NCBI GenBank assembly: GCA_027625915.1
Contig: JANTQA010000011.1
Span: forward strand, 865,164 to 929,163
Source: Anaeramoeba flamelloides
Lineage: Eukaryota > Metamonada > Anaeramoebidae
Reading direction: 5' to 3'
Length of the DNA stretch: 64,000 bases
Shown: positions 45,841 to 58,516 of the stretch, one piece after another
Layout of the letters: every line of letters begins with the position of its first letter
Position numbering within the stretch: position 1 is the stretch's first letter
Position numbers and translations under genes: made by a program
Notes under the pieces: generated by a model
What the model was told of the DNA's origin: nothing
What the model saw: the letters and a program-made list of their open reading frames with translations, nothing else
The model's database searches: none

Positions 45841-47063
45841 AGTGTCGTAAAGTGCCTAGGTTTACTAAAATTCAAAAGAATTGAGGAAAATCAAAAGATT
45901 TTACTAAATTCATTAAAATTTGAGAAAACATAGAACCTAACGGCAATTTTTTTCAATTTAGTTATAAAATGTAAATTTCATTAAATTTTCATTTCATTTC
46001 TAAAATTTTAGATAAACAAAGAACCTAGCTGTGAGTGTCATAGAGTGCCTAGGTTTTCGTTAAATATAGAAATAAACCGAAAATTTAATAAATTTTCATT
46101 TTATTACTATAATTTTAGAAAAATTAAACGATAAGTGCCATAAAGTGCCTAGGTTTTCTAAAATTAAAAAGAATTTAGTAAAATCTTTAGATTTTCATCA
46201 ATTCAATTAAATTTGAGAAAACATAGAACCTAACTGCAGTTTTAATTTAAATTTAAAAAATAAAATGTAAATTTCAAAAATTTTCATTTCATTTCAAAAA
46301 TTAAAAAAAACATAATGACGGTTTTCTAAAATTCAAAAGAATTTAGTAAAATCTTTTAATTTTCCTCAATTCTTTGAAATTTTAGTAAACCTAACCAAAG
46401 TGTCGTAAAGTGCTGTGGAGTGCCGTAGAGTGCCTAGGTTTTTTTAGATTTTTGAAATAAAATGAAAATTAATTCAATTTTCATTTTATTTCAAAAATTT
46501 AAAAAAAACATAATGACGGTTTTCGGAAAATCAAAAGATTTAACTAAATTCTTTTTAATTTTAGAAAACATAGAACCTAATGGTGAGTGCTGTAGAGTGC
46601 TGTGGAGTGCCGTAGAGTGCCTAGGTTTTTTTTTAAATTTTTGAAATAAAATAAAAATTAATTCAATTTTCATTTTATTTCAAAAATTAAAAAAAACCTA
46701 ACGGCGGTTTTCTAAAATTTAAAAGAATTGAGGAAAATTAAAAGATTTTACTAAATTCTTTTGAATTTGAGAAAACATAGAACCTAACGGCAGTTTTAAT
46801 TTAGATTTTTAAAAATAAACAGAAAATTTAATAAATTTTCTGTTTTATTTTAAAAATTAAAAAAAAAGCAAAGAACCTAACGGAAAGTGCCGTAGAGTGC
46901 CTAGGTTTTTTTTTAGATTTTTGAAATAAAATAAAAATTAATTCAATTTTCATTTTATTTCAAAAATTAAAAAAAACCTAAAGGTGGTTTTCCATAATTC
47001 AAAACAATAGAGAAAAATCTTTGATTTTACTCAATTCTTTTAAATTATTGAAAACCTAACGGC
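45841..47063. repeat. Large modular palindrome array, diverged unit variants (copy 1)
   Basis: At least a dozen palindromes alternate with AGTGCCGTAGAGTGCCTAGG-type spacers, sometimes expanded as GTGCTGTGGAGTGCCGTAGA. Units here differ from those at 42 kb: the A-type core is AAATAAAATGAAAATT with AATTTTCATTTTATTT, and the B-type is CTAAAATTCAAAAGAATT with AATTCTTTGAAATTTTAG. The two arms of each unit match each other better than they match units elsewhere. It ends AAAACCTAACGGCAAACAGA and the tail TTATTGAATCACCTCTCTTC. Its copy is 59841-61150. Confidence 0.8.
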
Positions 47064-48483
47064 AAACAGAAATAAATTTTATTGAATCACCTCTCTTCAA
47101 TAACAATAAATTTAAAAAAAATCAAACTATTTTATATTTAGAATCTAAATTTCAAATAAAACTCAAAAGAAAATGAAATAATTTATCGAATTATTTTGTT
47201 GTTTTTTTATTTTCATTTTTTCTAGATAGATTCAAAATTACATATTATTTCAAGAATCAACAAGCCAAGATTACTAAATTACTGTTGAATAAAATGAAAA
47301 TTATCTAAAAAGGTGAAAATATTTTAAAAAAGAAGAGTATTCTCTTATAAAATTCAAATATATTTTTTTCAATTCTTTTAAAAATGTTTGATCATTGTAA
47401 AAAAATTTTTTGATTCTCATTTCTACTTTAGTAGAAATGATAGGACATCTTTAGATGGCCTGAAACAACACAATAAAATTTATAATTTCAACTTTATACC
47501 AATCCACATCATAATCTAATACTCAAATTTCTTATTTTCAAAGAATTAAATCAAAATAAACTCAAAAACACCAACCTCAACAAAACAAAACTTACACCAA
47601 ATTCAACAAACATACCTGATTATTGCTATTCACAACCCCTCTTCTTACTTTTTTACACAATCGAATACATTTCACAAAACCACTTACACAAAAATTTTAT
47701 TTTATTTCAACTTTCCTCAAATCCAATTACTAAAATAAATAACACAACACAAAATAATTTTTAAAATTCTTATTTCAACATTTTTTTATTTTAAAAAAAA
47801 AATGTTAAAAGTGAATGAGTTACCCTGCTTTTTTTATTTTATTATATTTGTTTCTCCTTCTTTCAGGAAAATAGTTTAATTTTTAAAAAAAATTGTTCTT
47901 CTTCAATTTATATTTTTATATTCTCATTCAATATTCTAATTTTGATTTTGATTTTTTCAATTTTTTTTTTCAATTGAAAGTTTTTTCTTCCTCTTGTTCT
48001 TGTTCTTGTTCTTGTTCTTGTTCTTGTTCTTGTTCTTGTTCTTGTTCTTTTTTCTTTGAATATAAAAAATAATTAGAGCATAGTAGTCTTGTAAATATAT
48101 CAATTTTAACTCTTTTTTGGGATAATTTTGAATTTGTGTCAAGATCTAATTTCATTTAAATTTAAACATCAGAAAAAATATCTTTGTAAATATCATCCAT
48201 CAAGATTCTCTCTATTAGGATCTTTTATTAATTCCTCCTGAATGTACAGTAAAATTTAAAAAAGTGAGAGAATAATTTTGGAAAGCAAAATCAAAAAGTG
48301 TCCAGAGTCTTTCCAACACTTCTTGTACAGCATAAAAAAAATCAGTTTCATCTTACTATTATTTTGATTTTGAAAATGTTTTATAAATTGTTTGGTAGTT
48401 TCTTCTGATGCGTTTTCGTTTGAATGAAGAGAATAAACCAGAAGTTAAATTATCAATACTTGTTTAGAGAGGCTTTGTTGTTT
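47064..48483. other. AT-rich intergenic sequence with a GTTCTT minisatellite
   Basis: No gene supported. A (CTTGTT)n run lies at about 47993-48050 (around nine or ten units). Copy 2 has about four units at 62083-62107, so it is length-variable. Confidence 0.5.
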
Positions 48484-49830
48484 GAGAAGAAAGTTGTTCA
48501 TATTTGATGTGTTTTACAATTTTGTTGATTTTCAATTTGTTCTTGAAATTTCCATCCACTTTGATCAAAATAAGTTTTTCTTTTTTAATTTTTCAAGATT
48601 TGTTAACCCCAAAGAATTTTTGAAATTATAATTTTACTCGTTAGGAAAGTTGATTCTTTTGGTGAACATAATAGAAAAGACTTTTTATTGTTTTTCAGAC
48701 TTTTTCCTTTCTTGATTTTATTTTTTTTTTTTTTTTTTTTTTGTTTTTGTTTTTTAAAAATAAATTTTAAAGAAAGAATGATAAATCCAATGCCAAATAC
48801 AATTACAAGAAAAAGACAAAAGAAATTAGAAAGATATGTAATTTTGTTACTATTTTACCTGTTTCTGTGATTTCTGTGATTTCTGTGATTTCTGTGATTT
48901 CTGTGATTTTGAAAAACAGTACTAATTGTTATTGTAAAAATTATTTATAAAAACTCCAAATCCAAAATGAATTTTCAGGTTTATACCACAATTCTTGAAC
49001 AACAATTAGTTTCCTTTATTAATAAACATTGCAGTAATCAAGAATTTGAATTCCTTAAAGATAATACATTGATTCAACAATCAAAGTTTACGATCAATTG
49101 GTTACAAAATAATAATATCAATCTGACTGATTTCACTCTTCAATAACCCAAATTAAATCCTATTGAGAAAATATGAGTAAAGTTTTTTGAATTGATTGAA
49201 GAAACAACACCTTCCAATGAAGAGGAATTGATTTTATCAATTAAAAAATTTTGGAGGAAAAAATTTCGCCTTTTAAATTTCATGCACAAACCAAACACTT
49301 AAAAAAAAAACGTTCTTCAAGATGGATTTTAGCAAATGGTGAATTTATTGGATCTTGTTAATACTTTTAAACAATTTTACATTTACTCAATAAAACATTG
49401 AAACTTAAGATTTTTATTATAAAACTTTTGTATTTTTTCAATCTAACAACTTTTTTTTTGATACACTATATATATATATATATATAGAGATAAAAAGGAT
49501 GAGATTTTTGAGAAGAAAGTTGTTCTTTCATTTGTTTTCACAATTTTGTTGAATTTCAATTTGTTCTTTAAATTTCCATCCATCTTGATCAAATAAGTTT
49601 CTTTTTTTTTTTTTTTTTTGTTTTTCAAAATTTGTTAAACCCCAAAGAATTTTTTGAAATTATAATTGGCTTGTTTTAGAGAAAGTTAATTCTTTTTGTG
49701 AACAAAACATAACAGAAAGACTTTTTTAATTTTTCAGACTTTTTACTTTCTTGATTTTATTTTTTTTTTTTGTTTTTTTTTTTTTTTAAAAATTTAAAAG
49801 GAAGAATGATAAATCCAATAACAATTACAA
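48484..49830 (+). mobile_element. Decayed Tc1/mariner-like region bounded by ~325 bp direct repeats (copy 1)
   Basis: Two direct repeats, 48484-48810 and 49509-49830, start with GAGAAGAAAGTTGTTC, share TTTGTTAA.CCCCAAAGAAT and end at GAAGAATGATAAATCCAAT. Between them is a transposase remnant (see 48966-49361). The repeats could come from tandem insertion or partial duplication of one element. LTRs are unlikely because the interior is a Tc1/mariner protein. A TA microsatellite (49468-49487) precedes the second repeat. Confidence 0.55.
48966..49361 (+). pseudogene. Tc1/mariner transposase, C-terminal part (copy 1)
   Basis: The frame reads YTTILEQQLVSFINKH, then EFEFLKDNTLIQQSKFTINW, LQNNNINLTDFTLQ, PKLNPIEKI, ELIEETTPSNEEELILSIKK and FWRKKF. 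This follows the Tc1/mariner order of Y..iL...L..F, (q)DN..iH..k....W, SPDLNPIEnlW and the p.S..eL...i...W helix. The DN and PxLNPIE motifs hold the second Asp and third acidic residue region of the DDE/D triad. Stops interrupt it before PKLNPIE, after EKI and further on. The N-terminal DNA-binding part is absent. It is a fossil of a plain DNA transposon. Confidence 0.75.
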
Positions 49831-50044
49831 TGAAAAAATATATAAAAAAAAATTAGATGTTTTTATTTATAACTACCCTAAACTTACTACACTTATTTTT
49901 AAAAAATAGTTTGGGTATCTTTTTGTTTTATTTATTATTAATGGGTTTAAGTATATATAATTAATACAATTTATTTTTTTTTTTTTATAGAATGCACAAC
50001 CCAAATTATAAATTTTGCAATTGTTGTTATACAATATTAAAAAT

Positions 50045-53000
50045 TTAATGGAATTACAAAAACTAAAAAATGTAAAAAACTTACAACAACTAAAAGGATA
50101 TTGTAATTTATATATTGACCAAATTGATTATTGACTTCATATAATCAAATAAAAAAACAATTTAAAAAAACTCAAATTTTCCAAATCCTAATTCATTTAA
50201 TAATTATTAACCAAAAAAATCAAAAAAATCAAATAAATTAAAAAAAATTTTAAATGGAGTTTTACCAACCCAAAAAATCCATTTGAACACCCATTAATCA
50301 TCAATCTAAATTTTTTTATAAAAGAAAAAGAAATTTCATTGAAAAGAAAAAACTTTTTTTTATTATAAAATTTTAAATATTATTGGAGTGTGTAAATAAT
50401 GGAAAACACAATTGATACTAGTAAAAAATATAATACTATTTTAAAAAAAATATATTAAATGCAAATAATTATTTTATGTTCTTATAATTAGAAAGAACTG
50501 AACACTTTAAAATTTAACTTATTTTTTAATGAAAAATATTATTATATATGAATTTCATAAATGGGAATTATGTAATATGAAATTGGTACAAATAAAAATA
50601 TGGGATTAAAAAAACTCTTAATTACTTTTATCAATTTCTATATGGAGATTATAATTTTAATGCACAACTGCAATTCTCAAAAAATATTTATTTAATAATT
50701 AAACTAATAAATAATCATAGAGAATATTCATCAATCTGAAAAGTAAACTTTAATTTCAAATTTGATTTTTAAAAAAATGCAAAAAATGATAAAACAATCA
50801 TACATTTTTCTAATGATGGATAAATGTAAAATTATCAAAAAATTGCAAAATGTTCCAAATAAAAATAAATTAATTTTTTCTCAAAAGATATTTCAACTTT
50901 AGAGATTTTCGATCTTATAAACAATCGTCCAGTGATACGATATCAAAGAAAAGGAAATAATTTAATTGAAATATGGGATTTAAAATATAAAATTAATTAT
51001 TATATAAAAATATCTTTTAAAGATAAATTATTTGATACAAAATTTATATATTTTTTACTTTAAAAAAATAAAAAATCTTTATTACTAAAAGGAAAAAAAA
51101 GAGAATATAACGATAAACTTATTAATATAAAAATCTTATCATTCAATATTCGGGGGATTAAATGATAAAAATAAAATTGCAATTTTAGAATCTTTTTATT
51201 AAAATATAATATAGATATTTGTTTTAATTCAAGAAACAAAAAATTACAAAACGCCATATTTTATAAATTATTTCTCAATAACTAAAAAATCTTATGGTGA
51301 TAAAAATAGAAAAGGTGGTTTACTAATAATTGTAAAAAATATTTTTAAAGATTTTACAAGAGAAATATTAGTTCCAGATCCGGATATAATGGGGGATACA
51401 ATTCACAGATTATATTATAATTAATTTATATAAAAGATATGATAGAAATTTAGTTTTTTTATAAAAAAATTAAAAATATTTTACAAAAAATATCAATTCC
51501 ACAAAACCATTATCGGGGGTGATTTTAATTTAAATGAGATGCAAATTAAACAATTTTCACTTTATAATTTTTAAAATAATTTCAAATAATAGACCAAGTC
51601 CGAATGAAAACAATTTAGATTATTTCATCACAAATAATAAAATTTTAAAAAAAATAAATCAATTTCTATTAAAAAATACAATTAGTGACCATAACGCAAT
51701 ATTAAATCAATTTAATATTAATAAAAAAATGGGAAATTAAAAAAACATATTATATAAAGATGTATTTAATTTTCAAAAAAATTTCAATCTATTTTTTAAA
51801 AATAATAATTATAAAGTAACAGAATCTATCTTCAAAAGTTTAAAAAACAATTTATAATGAAAGATAGAGTAGTTTTGAATATACCTAAAAATGAATTAAA
51901 ATTATTTAGTTTGATTAACAGAGTTTATGATAATAAAGAGTTGATAAAAGAAATTAAAGATAGAAATAATAATAAGTATCGAAAATTAATTGATCAAATT
52001 AATATGGAATTCAAAAGTAATTATAATTTTTGGAAAAACTTAGCCGGATAAGAGAATCTTAAAAAAAAATGATTTTAAATAATAATAATTTGGAAAAAAT
52101 CCTATTTTAATTATGTCAAATCAATAAGTAAAAAACCAAAAAATATATAATAAATTTTATAAAAAATTATTATTTAGATAAAGAAAATTTATTTGATTTA
52201 GAAATTAAAGAAATATTCTCAGTTGCCAAAATCGAAGAATTAATTAAATATCAGAAAATAAATTAGTTCAAGATTTTGACAAAATTAAACATTATAAATC
52301 AAGTAAAAATCAAAGTAACGAATTTTATTTAAATTATGAAAATTTTCTAATTACATTTCAAAAATATTTCTAAATTGGATACAAGATATTTCTCAAAAAA
52401 ATATTAATTTTATTAAAAAAGAAATATATTATTCATTCATAAATCAGGAGATGAGGGGGTCCCACTTAATTATCGGCCCATTTCCATAAACAAAACACTC
52501 CCAAGATTTTTTCTTAAATTATTATATGCTGGGATACAAGATTTTTGGGGCATAGTATCAAAAAAAACAATTTGGATTTAAGAAAAAATTAGATACACGG
52601 ATTGCTGTTTTGAATTTATTATCTAAATATAAAAAAATTATACAAAAAACAAAGAAAAATGAAAATGTATATATAGTTACAATTGATATTCAAAAATGTT
52701 TTGAATCTATTCATCATTCATTGATTTATCACTCAATTAAAAAATTTATCAAAAATGAAATTTTAAAAATGTTTCTACTTGCTTATTACTCAAAGGAAGA
52801 AATAGGTGTTTACCAAGGAGATCCATTATCTCCTCTATTATTTGGTTTTATTTCTCATTTTCTTTTAGAAAAAATCAATTCACTAGCAATACACGTACAG
52901 ATGTTTGCTGATGATTTGATATTAATAATGAAAGGATCAATGATTGAAATAAATTATCAATTACAAAAAATATATAAAATAATAAAAGATTTTGGAATGA

Positions 53001-54023
53001 ATCCAAATGATGATAAAACAAAAAAAAACCTAATACCAAAAGAAATTTTATATCTTGTTATTTGGTTAGACAAAAAAACTCATCTAAAATTTAACTTTGA
53101 AAAGGTTAATAATAATTTTGAAAAAATCCTACATATTTTTAAAGAAAGGAATTTTTCTAATGGGTTAAAAATTCAATTCTTTAAAGCCGTTTTACATAGT
53201 CAACTATTATATGGGTTGGAGATATTTGACTTTACAGAATCCGATTTCAAAAAAATTGATATTTGGATTAATAAGAAAATCACAGAATCGCTTTTAATAA
53301 ACCCACATTCCCCAAGACTTATCTATAAAACTGAAGCAAAAATTGATTTGGCAAGAATCACAATTTACAAAAGAAAATTCAAATTAATTCAAAAATTAAA
53401 AATTTTGGGATTTGATAAATTAATAAATCTCAACCCCCTTCAGAGAAAAAGAAACAGAAAACATTAATTGGAAAGCTCGAAATTTAAAAGAATTAGAATC
53501 TGAACTCGAATTTTACAGAATTAATCAATTAAAAATAGTCCAAGTTGGAAAGTACAAAATTATTTGAAAATAATTTTGATACAGGAAAAATATTAACAAA
53601 CAGCAAAAATATTTAAAATGGAAGGGTTCAACTTCTATTCTAAAGTTAAGAAATTATACAAATTATCTTAATAGATATTCTTATTTTATGAACAAAAATA
53701 AATCACAATTTTGTCAATTGTGTAAAAAAAAATAAATATTTGGATATCATTGAAGATTTGGATCATTTTCTCTGGAACTGCCCAGCCTATGAAAATAATA
53801 GGAAAATCTGGATCTCTGAATTAGAAAAAATAATTTTTCACTTATTTTAAATAATAATAATATTTATAATATTATTAATAAACAAGATTCAATATCTTTA
53901 TTAGCTTTAGTAGATAATAAGACTATGTTTGAATCTATTATACGATTTCTAAATTCAAGTTTAGGAATTCGGGCAAACAAGAGGAATTCTAAACTCCTCC
54001 CTTAAATTACAATAAAAAAAAAA
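50045..54023 (+). mobile_element. LINE, second copy lacking ORF1 (part of the duplication)
   Basis: Matches the LINE from 36112 to its 3' end and is followed by the same AATAAAATGAAATTTTG flank, so it arose by the large duplication and not by a separate insertion. It has no ORF1 because the duplication starts inside the middle ORF. The TAG at 37497 in copy 1 is TAT here (near 51428). Confidence 0.8.
52610..53467 (+). CDS. LINE reverse transcriptase core, 285 aa open segment
   Basis: One uninterrupted frame covers the RT palm and thumb of ORF2 in the second LINE copy. Motif A: YIVTIDIQKCFESIHH with Asp at about residue 26. Motif B: GVYQGDPLSPLLF at 66-78. Catalytic motif C: QMFADDLILI with FADD at 99-102. 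The post-RT stretch DIWINKKITESLLINPHSPR follows, and the frame ends in a basic PLQRKRNRKH tail and stop. The upstream fingers (GVPLNYRPISIN, 52455-52490) and the CCHC finger (53690-53800) are present in other frames. Copy 1 has three breaks over this same region, at an A run and a T/TT difference, which suggests that some LINE breaks are sequencing errors. RT activity is known for this family; this fragment alone is unlikely to be a full enzyme. Confidence 0.75.
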   Translation: MNLLSKYKKIIQKTKKNENVYIVTIDIQKCFESIHHSLIYHSIKKFIKNEILKMFLLAYYSKEEIGVYQGDPLSPLLFGFISHFLLEKINSLAIHVQMFADDLILIMKGSMIEINYQLQKIYKIIKDFGMNPNDDKTKKNLIPKEILYLVIWLDKKTHLKFNFEKVNNNFEKILHIFKERNFSNGLKIQFFKAVLHSQLLYGLEIFDFTESDFKKIDIWINKKITESLLINPHSPRLIYKTEAKIDLARITIYKRKFKLIQKLKILGFDKLINLNPLQRKRNRKH

Positions 54024-55534
54024 AAAATAAAATGAAATTTTGTCAAGATCTTCAAAATTTTTTTTTTGTAATTTGTGTTTAGACTTATGAAATGGATGAG
54101 TTAACCTCATTTAAACAATTTATTGATTTGAGTCTCCTTTTTGAAATTCAAAATTTGCATGTTTCCAATATAAAACGAAAAAAAGTAAACCTATTATTTT
54201 GTTTAAGCAATTAAATTAATTCTTGAAAATGTGGAACATATTTTTTTGTTTTATGTTGGAAAGTATTGATTTCGAAAGCAAATTTTTAATTTTGGTTTCT
54301 TTTTCTTTGATTAATATTTCAATTCAAATCTTAGCCAATAAAACTAATTGAGGTATAGGTGATTCAATAAATAAATATTTGGTAGAAGCCTAACCTACAT
54401 TTTTTCTCAATTAAATTGAGATCTATTTTTGAAAAAAAAATTTTTTCTTTAATGTTTTGAAAAAGTCATTTTCGGTTTTCTGATTTGCAAAAAATGAAAA
54501 AAAATTTTCAATTTTGAAAAATTTTTTTAACAAATTATTAGGTCTTATTCAAAAGAATCCTTATAACAATTCAAACCATTTTTGGCAGAAAATAATTGAT
54601 TTTGAATTTTGAGGATAAAATTAACTAATTCCCAAAGATCTAGAAGAAAATTTTATTTTGAAAAATCAAATTTCATCTTAAAAACAAAAAACAAAAAGTT
54701 CTGGGTAAAATTTTTAAATGACCTTAAAAATTTAATTATTATAAATATCTTTACTTAAAAAAATACAATTATTTTTTTAATCCGTTGAATATATCAATTT
54801 TTTGGTTAACCCAAAAGTTTTATCTCAAAAAAAAAAAAAATCTTTATATTTATATTACTGGTAACAAAGACTTGTTATAGTATAATAATGATCAAAATGA
54901 CAATAAAAGGGGTAAAAAATTGTTATAATACGAGAAATAAAATGAATTTAATAGTTTCTTTTTCAGTAAAAAATGGAAAAAAAAAATTGATCTAAACTAA
55001 ACTAATTTTCATTTATGGCTTTCTTAGTCAATCAGAATTTTTTGACACTTGTCATATACAAAATTTGTAAGTAGAGAATATCACCGATTACATATTTTAA
55101 AATTTTGCCTTGTTGTCGTAGAATACTGATCACTTAATAATAATTTATTAACAAATAATTTGAAAATTAGATTATTTAAATCTTTTATATTAAGTCAATT
55201 AACATATGGATTAGAAATATATAATTATCCAATAATAGAACCCTAAATTATTTAAATTCTTGGATTGATTCATTTATTACTGAAATATGTAGAATAAACA
55301 GAAATGCACCAATCCTTATTTACAAAACAGAATTTAAAATTGAAAATATGGTAATTTCAGTAAATAAAAAGAAATTAAAAAATAAATTAAAAAAATTTAT
55401 CACTGCCTTATTCAGAAAAATTAAGAAAATTCAATCAAAAAATCAATCAATAAAATTAATTGTAATTCAAAAAATTTAAATACTTCTTAAATTTGAAATT
55501 TATAATTTAATAAGTTGTTGAATTCTACGAGATG

Positions 55535-56381
55535 GAAGTGTCATTGGGTTTTTTTTGTTTTCTGAAATAAACCGAAAATTTTCGAAATTTTCTTTTTATT
55601 TCTTAAATTTAACAAAAACCGCCGTTAGCTTTTTCCAGAATTTAAAGGAATCGAGTTAAATCAAAGATTTAACGCAATTCTTTGAATTCTGGAAAATCTA
55701 CGCACTTGACGACATTCTATGTTAGCTTTTCCAAGATTCGAAAGAATCGAGTTAAATCATTTATTTTACTCTATTCTTTTGAATTCTGGAAAAAGCTAGG
55801 TATTCTAGGGTACTTGACGACACTTTTCGTTAGGTTTTCCAAAATTTAAAATAATGGAAGAAATCATTTATTTTACTCTATTCTTTCGAATTCTGGAAAA
55901 CCTAGGCACTTGGCGGCACTTGATGAGACTTTCCTTTCAGTTTTCTAGAGTTTATATAAATAAAATTGAATTTTTTATTTTACTCAAATCGTTTGAATTC
56001 TGTAAAATTGCCATTAACATTTTTTAATTTTTGAAATAAAAAGAAAAATTCAAAAATTTTATTTTTATTTATTAAATTAAACCGAAAACACGGTTAGCTT
56101 ATCGCAAGAGTTTTCTGTTTATTTGGAAAATATTTTGATTTTCGTTAGGTTTTTTCTGAGTTTTCTATTTATTTGAAAAATCAATAATTTTCGTTAGGTT
56201 TTTTTACTTTTTGAAATAAACAGAAAATTATAAATAAATTTTCGGTTTATTTCAAAAAAAAAAACCTAGAAAACTTCAGAAATAAAATAGAAAACCTCAA
56301 AAAAACCCTAGAACACTTCACAAATAAAATAGAAAACCTCAAGAAAAGCTAGGCACTTGAGGGCAATTGACGGACACTTGC
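55535..56381. repeat. Modular palindrome array (copy 2 of 41612-42463)
   Basis: Same units and order as copy 1; differences are homopolymer lengths and a shortened inner A hairpin near 56255. Confidence 0.8.
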
Positions 56382-56740
56382 AATAATTATCATAAGGAAT
56401 TTTTTTTCTATATTTCAGTTTTCTTAGATGGGTACAACATTTTCATTACTATAAGTAATTATCTATCAAAGTAAATAGCACAAAGTTGAATTAAACAAAA
56501 ATTCACCCCTCCATTTATTCGAAATTTCTTACCCCAAAAAACACCTTTTTTTCTTTACTAGACACTTTTAAAAAAAAGTAGTACTACTAACAACAATGAA
56601 TACAACAGCCTCATGAATTTGAAGTTCTAAAATTTTGATTATATTGTGAATAAACTCAATTAACAAAAATGAAAGGTTAAGGAACGTAGTAGTTTTGTCT
56701 AACTTTATTTTTTCAATTTTATTTCTTCATGCTAATGATG

Positions 56741-57119
56741 TGCAAAAATGATTTCAAAATTTTTCATGTTTTTTTGATACAATTGCCCAATGATTTTTTC
56801 ATTAACGGTGATACTTTTCCCGTATGGGTACAAGGGTCCAGAAACTTGGTCAATTTCTAAGGTAAGGTTCTATTCCATTTAAAAAAGAAAGAAAGATGTT
56901 TGGAGTAGAAAGATCAAAGGAAAATCGAAAATACTTTATTCAAAATCAAACAAACCCAAACATCTTCCAATGGTTGATCTAATGGAATAGAACCTTACCT
57001 TAGAAATTGACCAAGTTTCTGGACCCTTGTACCCATACGGGAAAAGTATCACCGTTAATGAAAAAATCATTGGGCAATTGTATCAAAAAAACATGAAAAA
57101 TTTTGAAATCCTTTTTGCA
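56741..57119. repeat. Long hairpin beside the BTB gene (copy 2)
   Basis: Same as 42823-43202. One arm mismatch seen in copy 1 (GGACCCTTTGTACC) is GGACCCTTGTACC here, which pairs perfectly with GGTACAAGGGTCC. Confidence 0.75.
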
Positions 57120-57488
57120 AACGTGTCTTGAAGGGATTATTTGAACCACTAAATTTGATAGATCTTTTTTTCAAAAAATCCGAACGAGTTTGGTAATTTT
57201 TCAATTTTTTGAACACCACATCGAATGTAAAGTCTTTGATAAAATTGAATGCTTTTCCTTAGAAATTATTTTCAATCTTTTTAAAACCTTTTGTCTTCAC
57301 ATTGGTAATTTGGCTGTGTGTAAGTCTTTAGAATCAACAAAAACATGAATCTTTCGAAAATTAAAAGCTGAAATTTATTTTTGTTGGAGAATACACAAAA
57401 GTAAAAAGAGAAAAACACAAAAGTATAAATAGGAAAGGAAAAACTCGTTTCCAAAACAAACCAAGAATGAAAAAGATCAAATACTTAC

Positions 57489-58189
57489 TGAGATACATTT
57501 GTCGATCACTTTCCTAGCACGAAACTTTATTGCCTGCGCAAGCCATTCCTGAACGTTGTCTTTTTTCACAAGCCGAAGAAGAAAAGAGCTTACTGTTTCT
57601 ATTAGATGCTTGAGTTCAAACTTTGTTGCAAGCCCTAAGATTGGTAAGGCATCTTCTGTGTTTATTTCAATTTCTCCACAATAAATATAACGCACAATGA
57701 CAGGAAATGACTATTGTTATTGTTTCATTAAAATTTAAGAGGTTAGGATTTCAACCAAAACGGATTTGGGCAAGAAAATAAAATAAAATAAAAAAAAAAA
57801 AAACAAATTTTAATTGAACTTTTTTTCAATAAAGAGAATTTTTTTTTTTCTTTTTCTTGAAATTATTTTTCTAATTTCTTTATTCATTATTTTTTTCAGA
57901 GTTGTCTTACATGTTCAGAATGTGGTAGATCCAAACCAATTTTTTTTTTTTCCTTGTTTTTTTCTTCGTGGAATAGGCTCCGAAAAAAGCTTGACTCATA
58001 AGAAAGAATGATCTTGTGTAGTTTATATTTAATTTTGTCAACAACAATTGTTATATCAGAAAATTCTCCGTTTTCTAAATACGATGAGAACCCTTCACTA
58101 AAGAGTGGGTGTTTATTAATTTTATTAATTTTTGTTATATTTGTTGTTTGGATTGTTTTTTGTTGTTTTTTTTTTTTGTTTGTTGACAT
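57489..58189 (-). CDS. BTB/POZ-domain protein (two exons resolved, copy 2)
   Basis: Exon 1 (58189-57911, 93 codons) starts MSTNKKKKQQKTIQTTNITK and enters a BTB domain: HPLFSEGFSSYLENGEFSDI, TIVVDKIKYKLHKIILSYES and SFFRSLFHEE, ending DLPHSEH at a GTAAGA donor. A 200 bp intron (57910-57711) ends in TAG. Exon 2 (57710-57489, 74 codons) continues in phase 0: SFPVIVRYIYCGEIEI, ALPILGLATKFELKHLIETV, SSFLLRLVKKDNVQEWLAQA and RARKVIDKCIS, then a GTAAGT donor. This gives a full BTB fold plus the first helices leading toward a BACK domain. Later exons are not resolved: a TTTCAG acceptor at 57368 opens a 29-codon frame, but this is weak. BTB proteins dimerise and often act as Cullin-3 substrate adaptors. 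A MITE (58294-58516) lies just upstream and a long hairpin just downstream. Confidence 0.75.
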
Positions 58190-58293
58190 CAGATTTTGAA
58201 AAAAAAAAAAATTAGTTCAAAACAATTATCAAAAAAATGTTTTCAACAACTAACACTTTTTCAGTGGCCGAATAAAAAAAGGAAAGTACTTTA

Positions 58294-58516
58294 CTGTTAA
58301 TTGTAAAATAAATCGGACAAAATTTTCATTCATCGTTCCAAAAAAAATCTTTGAAATAATCTTTGAAAATCGAATTATTTTTCAACCATATAACGTGTTT
58401 AACGTGGTTAGAGGATCGGGACTATCAAAATTCTGTATTCAAAGGATTTTTGAAATCATAATTTAATTTTGGAAAGATAAATGAAAATTTTGTTAGATTT
58501 ATTTTTCAATTTATAG
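58294..58516. mobile_element. 223 bp MITE, CTGTTAATTG family, TA duplication
   Basis: Left TA|CTGTTAATTGTAAAATAAAT and right ATTTATTTTTCAATTTATAG|TA, with inverted subterminal AACAAAATTTTCATTTATC and its partner CAAAATTTTCATTCATCG. It lies ~100 bp upstream of the BTB start, where it could influence the promoter. The corresponding part of copy 1 is lost in the T/A tract. Confidence 0.65.

Noticed and set aside
46462-46673. Paired ORFs on both strands that resemble each other
   Set aside because: They read through opposite arms of the same palindromes; the similarity is structural, not coding.
47957-48155. Minus-strand ORFs rich in KN or EQ
   Set aside because: They are produced by the GTTCTT minisatellite, whose length differs between the copies.
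48484-49830. LTR element because of direct repeats
   Set aside because: The interior encodes a Tc1/mariner transposase remnant, with no reverse transcriptase, gag or integrase.
50045-54023. An independent LINE insertion
   Set aside because: It shares the 3' flank and everything downstream with the first copy, so it comes from the 13.9 kb duplication.
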